Assembly (NCBI GenBank): GCA_027886785.1
Contig: JAPCJV010000049.1
Coordinates: 1 to 9,058 of the forward strand
From: Nitrososphaerota archaeon
GTDB lineage: Archaea > Thermoproteota > Nitrososphaeria > Nitrososphaerales > CADDZS01
Direction of reading: 5' to 3'
Length of the DNA stretch: 9,058 nucleotides
Position numbers and translations under genes: made by a program. A model generated the notes under the pieces. The model saw only the letters and a program-made list of their open reading frames with translations, was not told the origin of the DNA and made no database searches. This document shows positions 7,607-9,058 of the stretch, piece by piece. Position 1 is the stretch's first letter. Every line of letters begins with the position of its first letter.

Positions 7607-8478
7607 GCGGAACGACTCACCTCGATAGCCTTCGTGAGGGCGCGACGCACGAAAACCCGGATCATCTTCTTCTTGTATTCTGCAGAGACATCAATGTCGG
7701 CCTCGGGTTTTGACTCCTCCTCTGCGATGGCCGCTGCTTTGTCTATGTCAACGGCGCTAACTTTTCTTCCTTTCAACTTATCTTCAGCTCTTGGGAATCT
7801 TACTGCGCGATCTGCAACCCCTCCAAGGGCGATCGCCGCGCTGACACATTTTTCGTTCTCCACCCGTAATACGACGCTCACGACGATCAAAGGAAAGTCT
7901 CCATGCCCCATGGTGAGTTTCTCAAAAGCCCAGCCCGTACCCCGCGCCGGAATCGGAAAGGAAATCTTCTCCAGGATCTCACCTTTTTTCAGCGCCGTCG
8001 TAAAAGTGCCCTGAAAAAAATCCCGCGCAGGCACCAATCTTCGAGAGTTGTCTGATTTTGCGATCGTCATGATCGAATCGAGCGCGAGTGAAGTAACGCA
8101 GAGATCCCCGGATGGATCGCAATGAGATATGCTTCCTCCTATTGTACCTCTATTCCGAACGAGCGGATGCCCGATCCTGCTTTCTGTCTCTGCCAACAGC
8201 GGGACAGTTTTTTTTACAACGTTGGAGCCTGCGACTTCCGCATGGGTCGTCAGCGCACCCACGTTCAACGAGTTTGTGTCTTTGTTTATTTCTATGAAGG
8301 ATAGATTGGGAATTCTCTTTAAGTCAACGAGATGAGTTACTTCAGTCAAGTTAAGTTTCATTATCGGAAGAAGACTTTGACCCCCTGCAAGGGCCTTGGC
8401 ATCCTCGTGTTGTTCCAGTAACTTGCAAGCTTCCTGCAAGGACTGAGGAGCCGAATATTCAAATGGTTTCAGGATCAT
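7603..8478 (-). CDS. Molybdenum hydroxylase medium, FAD-binding subunit (CoxM-like)
   Basis: A 291-aa flavoprotein subunit that receives electrons from the 2Fe-2S subunit and hands them to the final acceptor. FAD-binding landmarks are AGGQSLLPIMKL at 31-42 and RNRGTIGGSISHCDPSGDL at 108-126, the two signatures of the VAO-type FAD domain in CoxM/XdhB proteins; the C-terminal CO_deh_flav_C domain follows (about 170-285). The start chosen is the ATG at 8478, giving MILKPFEY as in relatives, with GGGAG 8 nt upstream. A longer frame reaches an ATG at 8535, but its 19 extra residues look unconserved and have no good ribosome site. It lacks the Cys-rich [4Fe-4S] insert of PaoB; the few Cys (18, 120, 127 and one later) are scattered. 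It is the first gene of the M-S-L2-L1 run, overlaps the small subunit by 4 bp, and lies 74 bp after the MFS gene. Confidence 0.94.
   Translation of the reverse strand: MILKPFEYSAPQSLQEACKLLEQHEDAKALAGGQSLLPIMKLNLTEVTHLVDLKRIPNLSFIEINKDTNSLNVGALTTHAEVAGSNVVKKTVPLLAETESRIGHPLVRNRGTIGGSISHCDPSGDLCVTSLALDSIMTIAKSDNSRRLVPARDFFQGTFTTALKKGEILEKISFPIPARGTGWAFEKLTMGHGDFPLIVVSVVLRVENEKCVSAAIALGGVADRAVRFPRAEDKLKGRKVSAVDIDKAAAIAEEESKPEADIDVSAEYKKKMIRVFVRRALTKAIEVSRSA
7617..7623 (-). promoter_or_regulatory. Strong Shine-Dalgarno site of the small-subunit gene
   Basis: On the - strand this reads GAGGTGA, a 7-base match to the anti-Shine-Dalgarno complement, ending 10 nt before the ATG at 7606. It lies inside the 3' end of the medium-subunit gene. 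With the ATGA stop/start overlap it points to coupled translation. Confidence 0.6.
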
Positions 8479-8486
8479 TTTCGATT

Positions 8487-8491
8487 CTCCC
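8487..8491 (-). promoter_or_regulatory. Shine-Dalgarno site fixing the medium-subunit start
   Basis: GGGAG on the - strand ends 8 nt before the ATG at 8478. It supports this start over the upstream in-frame ATG at 8535. Confidence 0.6.
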
Positions 8492-8504
8492 AATCTCCTA
8501 TGGG

Positions 8505-8514
8505 TAATTAAATT
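8505..8514 (-). promoter_or_regulatory. Possible AT-rich promoter element before the molybdenum hydroxylase operon
   Basis: The only AT-rich block in the 74-bp gap before the medium-subunit gene reads AATTTAATTA on the - strand and could serve as an archaeal TATA box. Its distance to the start (about 30 nt to the ATG) would leave only a very short leader for the ribosome site at 8487-8491. It may therefore be chance, with the operon transcribed from upstream of the MFS gene. Confidence 0.2.
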
Positions 8515-8552
8515 CACATTGGAGACTGCGCTCATGGGTCAGCTGCAGAAAA

Positions 8553-9058
8553 CTATTCAGTCATTTCTTGAGATGCACGTTCTTTTCTAAATACAACCAG
8601 AAGAAAAGGCACGGCGAGGAATGTGATCAGTCCTAACACTAGCATTGATAACTGAATCCCTTGATTGAACAAAAGCAGGAGAGGGGGAGCTAGATTGGTA
8701 AGCGTCCCCAGATAGATCGTGGAAATCTCCGATGAAGGAATGTACGTCGCCGAAACGGAAGTCACTATGGCAATGCTGATTGCAAATCCAATGTACACCA
8801 TCATGAACGTTATACCGCTTGCTACCCCCCTCAATTCAGGCTTTGAGGTCCTGAGGATAATGGTCAACAGTGGTGCCCATATGAGACCTTGTCCTAGCCC
8901 CACGACGGCGAGCAATAGAGAAATGAAACCTGCCGGCGGATGGAGCGTTGCAAAATATCCCAGACCAATGATCCCAAGGCCCTGGATCGCCACGCCCACA
9001 ATCGAAAGTAACACAGGTGTCTTTAACCTAGGAAATAATTTTCCCACAAACGGACTTA
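8553..9058 (-). CDS. MFS transporter, C-terminal part (5' truncated by the window edge)
   Basis: The frame is open to the window edge (SPFVGKLFPRLK at the truncated end), so the GTG at 9047 is internal rather than a start. The SPFVGK loop with following basic residues is the usual inter-helix motif of Major Facilitator Superfamily carriers. Four hydrophobic segments follow: PVLLSIVGVAIQGLG.., GFISLLLAVVGLGQGLIW.., a helix around GVASGITFMMVYIGFAISIAI, and QLSMLVLGLITFLAVPFLLVV. The GLGQGL and G-x-ASG patterns resemble the C-terminal half of drug:H+ antiporter 2 (DHA2, EmrB-like, 14-helix) proteins. The tail after the last helix is short and charged (FRKERASQEMTE). It lies 74 bp upstream of the molybdenum hydroxylase genes on the same strand and may move their substrate or product; export of a toxic compound is equally possible. 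The N-terminal helices are outside the window. Confidence 0.85.
   Translation of the reverse strand, partial: SPFVGKLFPRLKTPVLLSIVGVAIQGLGIIGLGYFATLHPPAGFISLLLAVVGLGQGLIWAPLLTIILRTSKPELRGVASGITFMMVYIGFAISIAIVTSVSATYIPSSEISTIYLGTLTNLAPPLLLLFNQGIQLSMLVLGLITFLAVPFLLVVFRKERASQEMTE

Noticed and set aside
8208..8215. Run of eight T (eight A on the coding strand) inside the medium-subunit gene as a programmed slippage site
   Set aside because: The frame is intact on both sides and encodes a plausible VVKKTVP stretch; no alternative frame of interest follows.
2618..8478. Form I aerobic CO dehydrogenase (CoxMSL)
   Set aside because: Gene order M-S-L fits, but neither large subunit has the Cys-bearing VAYxCSFR loop; they read AHMRAPTGP and GYVRAPAGP, and have GTG for GQG.
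8479..8535. Longer medium-subunit N-terminus starting at 8535
   Set aside because: The 19 extra residues do not resemble the family, there is no good ribosome site, and the ATG at 8478 has GGGAG at 8 nt and begins with the conserved MILKPFEY-like start.
9045..9047. GTG as the start of the MFS gene
   Set aside because: The frame is open further upstream to the edge and encodes SPFVGK, a conserved internal MFS loop, so the gene is truncated by the window.

Overview
The window reads as a catabolic, redox-related region of a prokaryotic genome, most likely archaeal (for example an aerobic soil or acidophilic Thermoproteota or Thermoplasmatota lineage). The hints are mixed ATG/GTG/TTG starts, many AGA/AGG/ATA codons, and a membrane-anchored protein with ten N-X-S/T sequons, a pattern common in archaeal surface glycoproteins. 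This placement is inference from style; no rRNA or marker gene is present. GC content is intermediate by eye.

Layout. On the + strand, the window opens with the last 43 codons of an amidohydrolase (Amidohydrolase_2 type). It is followed 30 bp later by a complete thiamine-diphosphate (ThDP) enzyme of the benzoylformate-decarboxylase/acetolactate-synthase superfamily with a TTG start. On the - strand, reading from the right edge leftward, there is the C-terminal part of an MFS transporter, then a molybdenum hydroxylase operon: FAD subunit (CoxM-like), 2Fe-2S subunit (CoxS-like), and two tandem, clearly paralogous molybdopterin subunits (CoxL-like L2, then L1). The last - strand gene encodes a single-pass membrane-anchored extracytoplasmic protein, probably NTF2-like. 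It converges on the ThDP gene with only 3 bp between the stop codons.

How the genes may work together (inference). ThDP enzymes of this class commonly decarboxylate 2-oxo acids to aldehydes, and molybdenum hydroxylases of this class commonly oxidise aldehydes or N-heterocycles with water as the oxygen source. An amidohydrolase, a ThDP lyase, a molybdenum hydroxylase and an MFS carrier side by side fit a route for taking up and degrading an organic, perhaps aromatic, acid. The substrate cannot be read from the sequence. The molybdenum enzyme is not a form I CO dehydrogenase: both large subunits lack the Cys-containing active-site loop.

The most noteworthy points are two divergent large subunits sharing one small and one medium subunit, and the fact that they differ in conserved cofactor-proximal loops. 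All intergenic gaps are under 80 bp. I saw no RNA genes, CRISPR arrays, insertion sequences or attachment sites.
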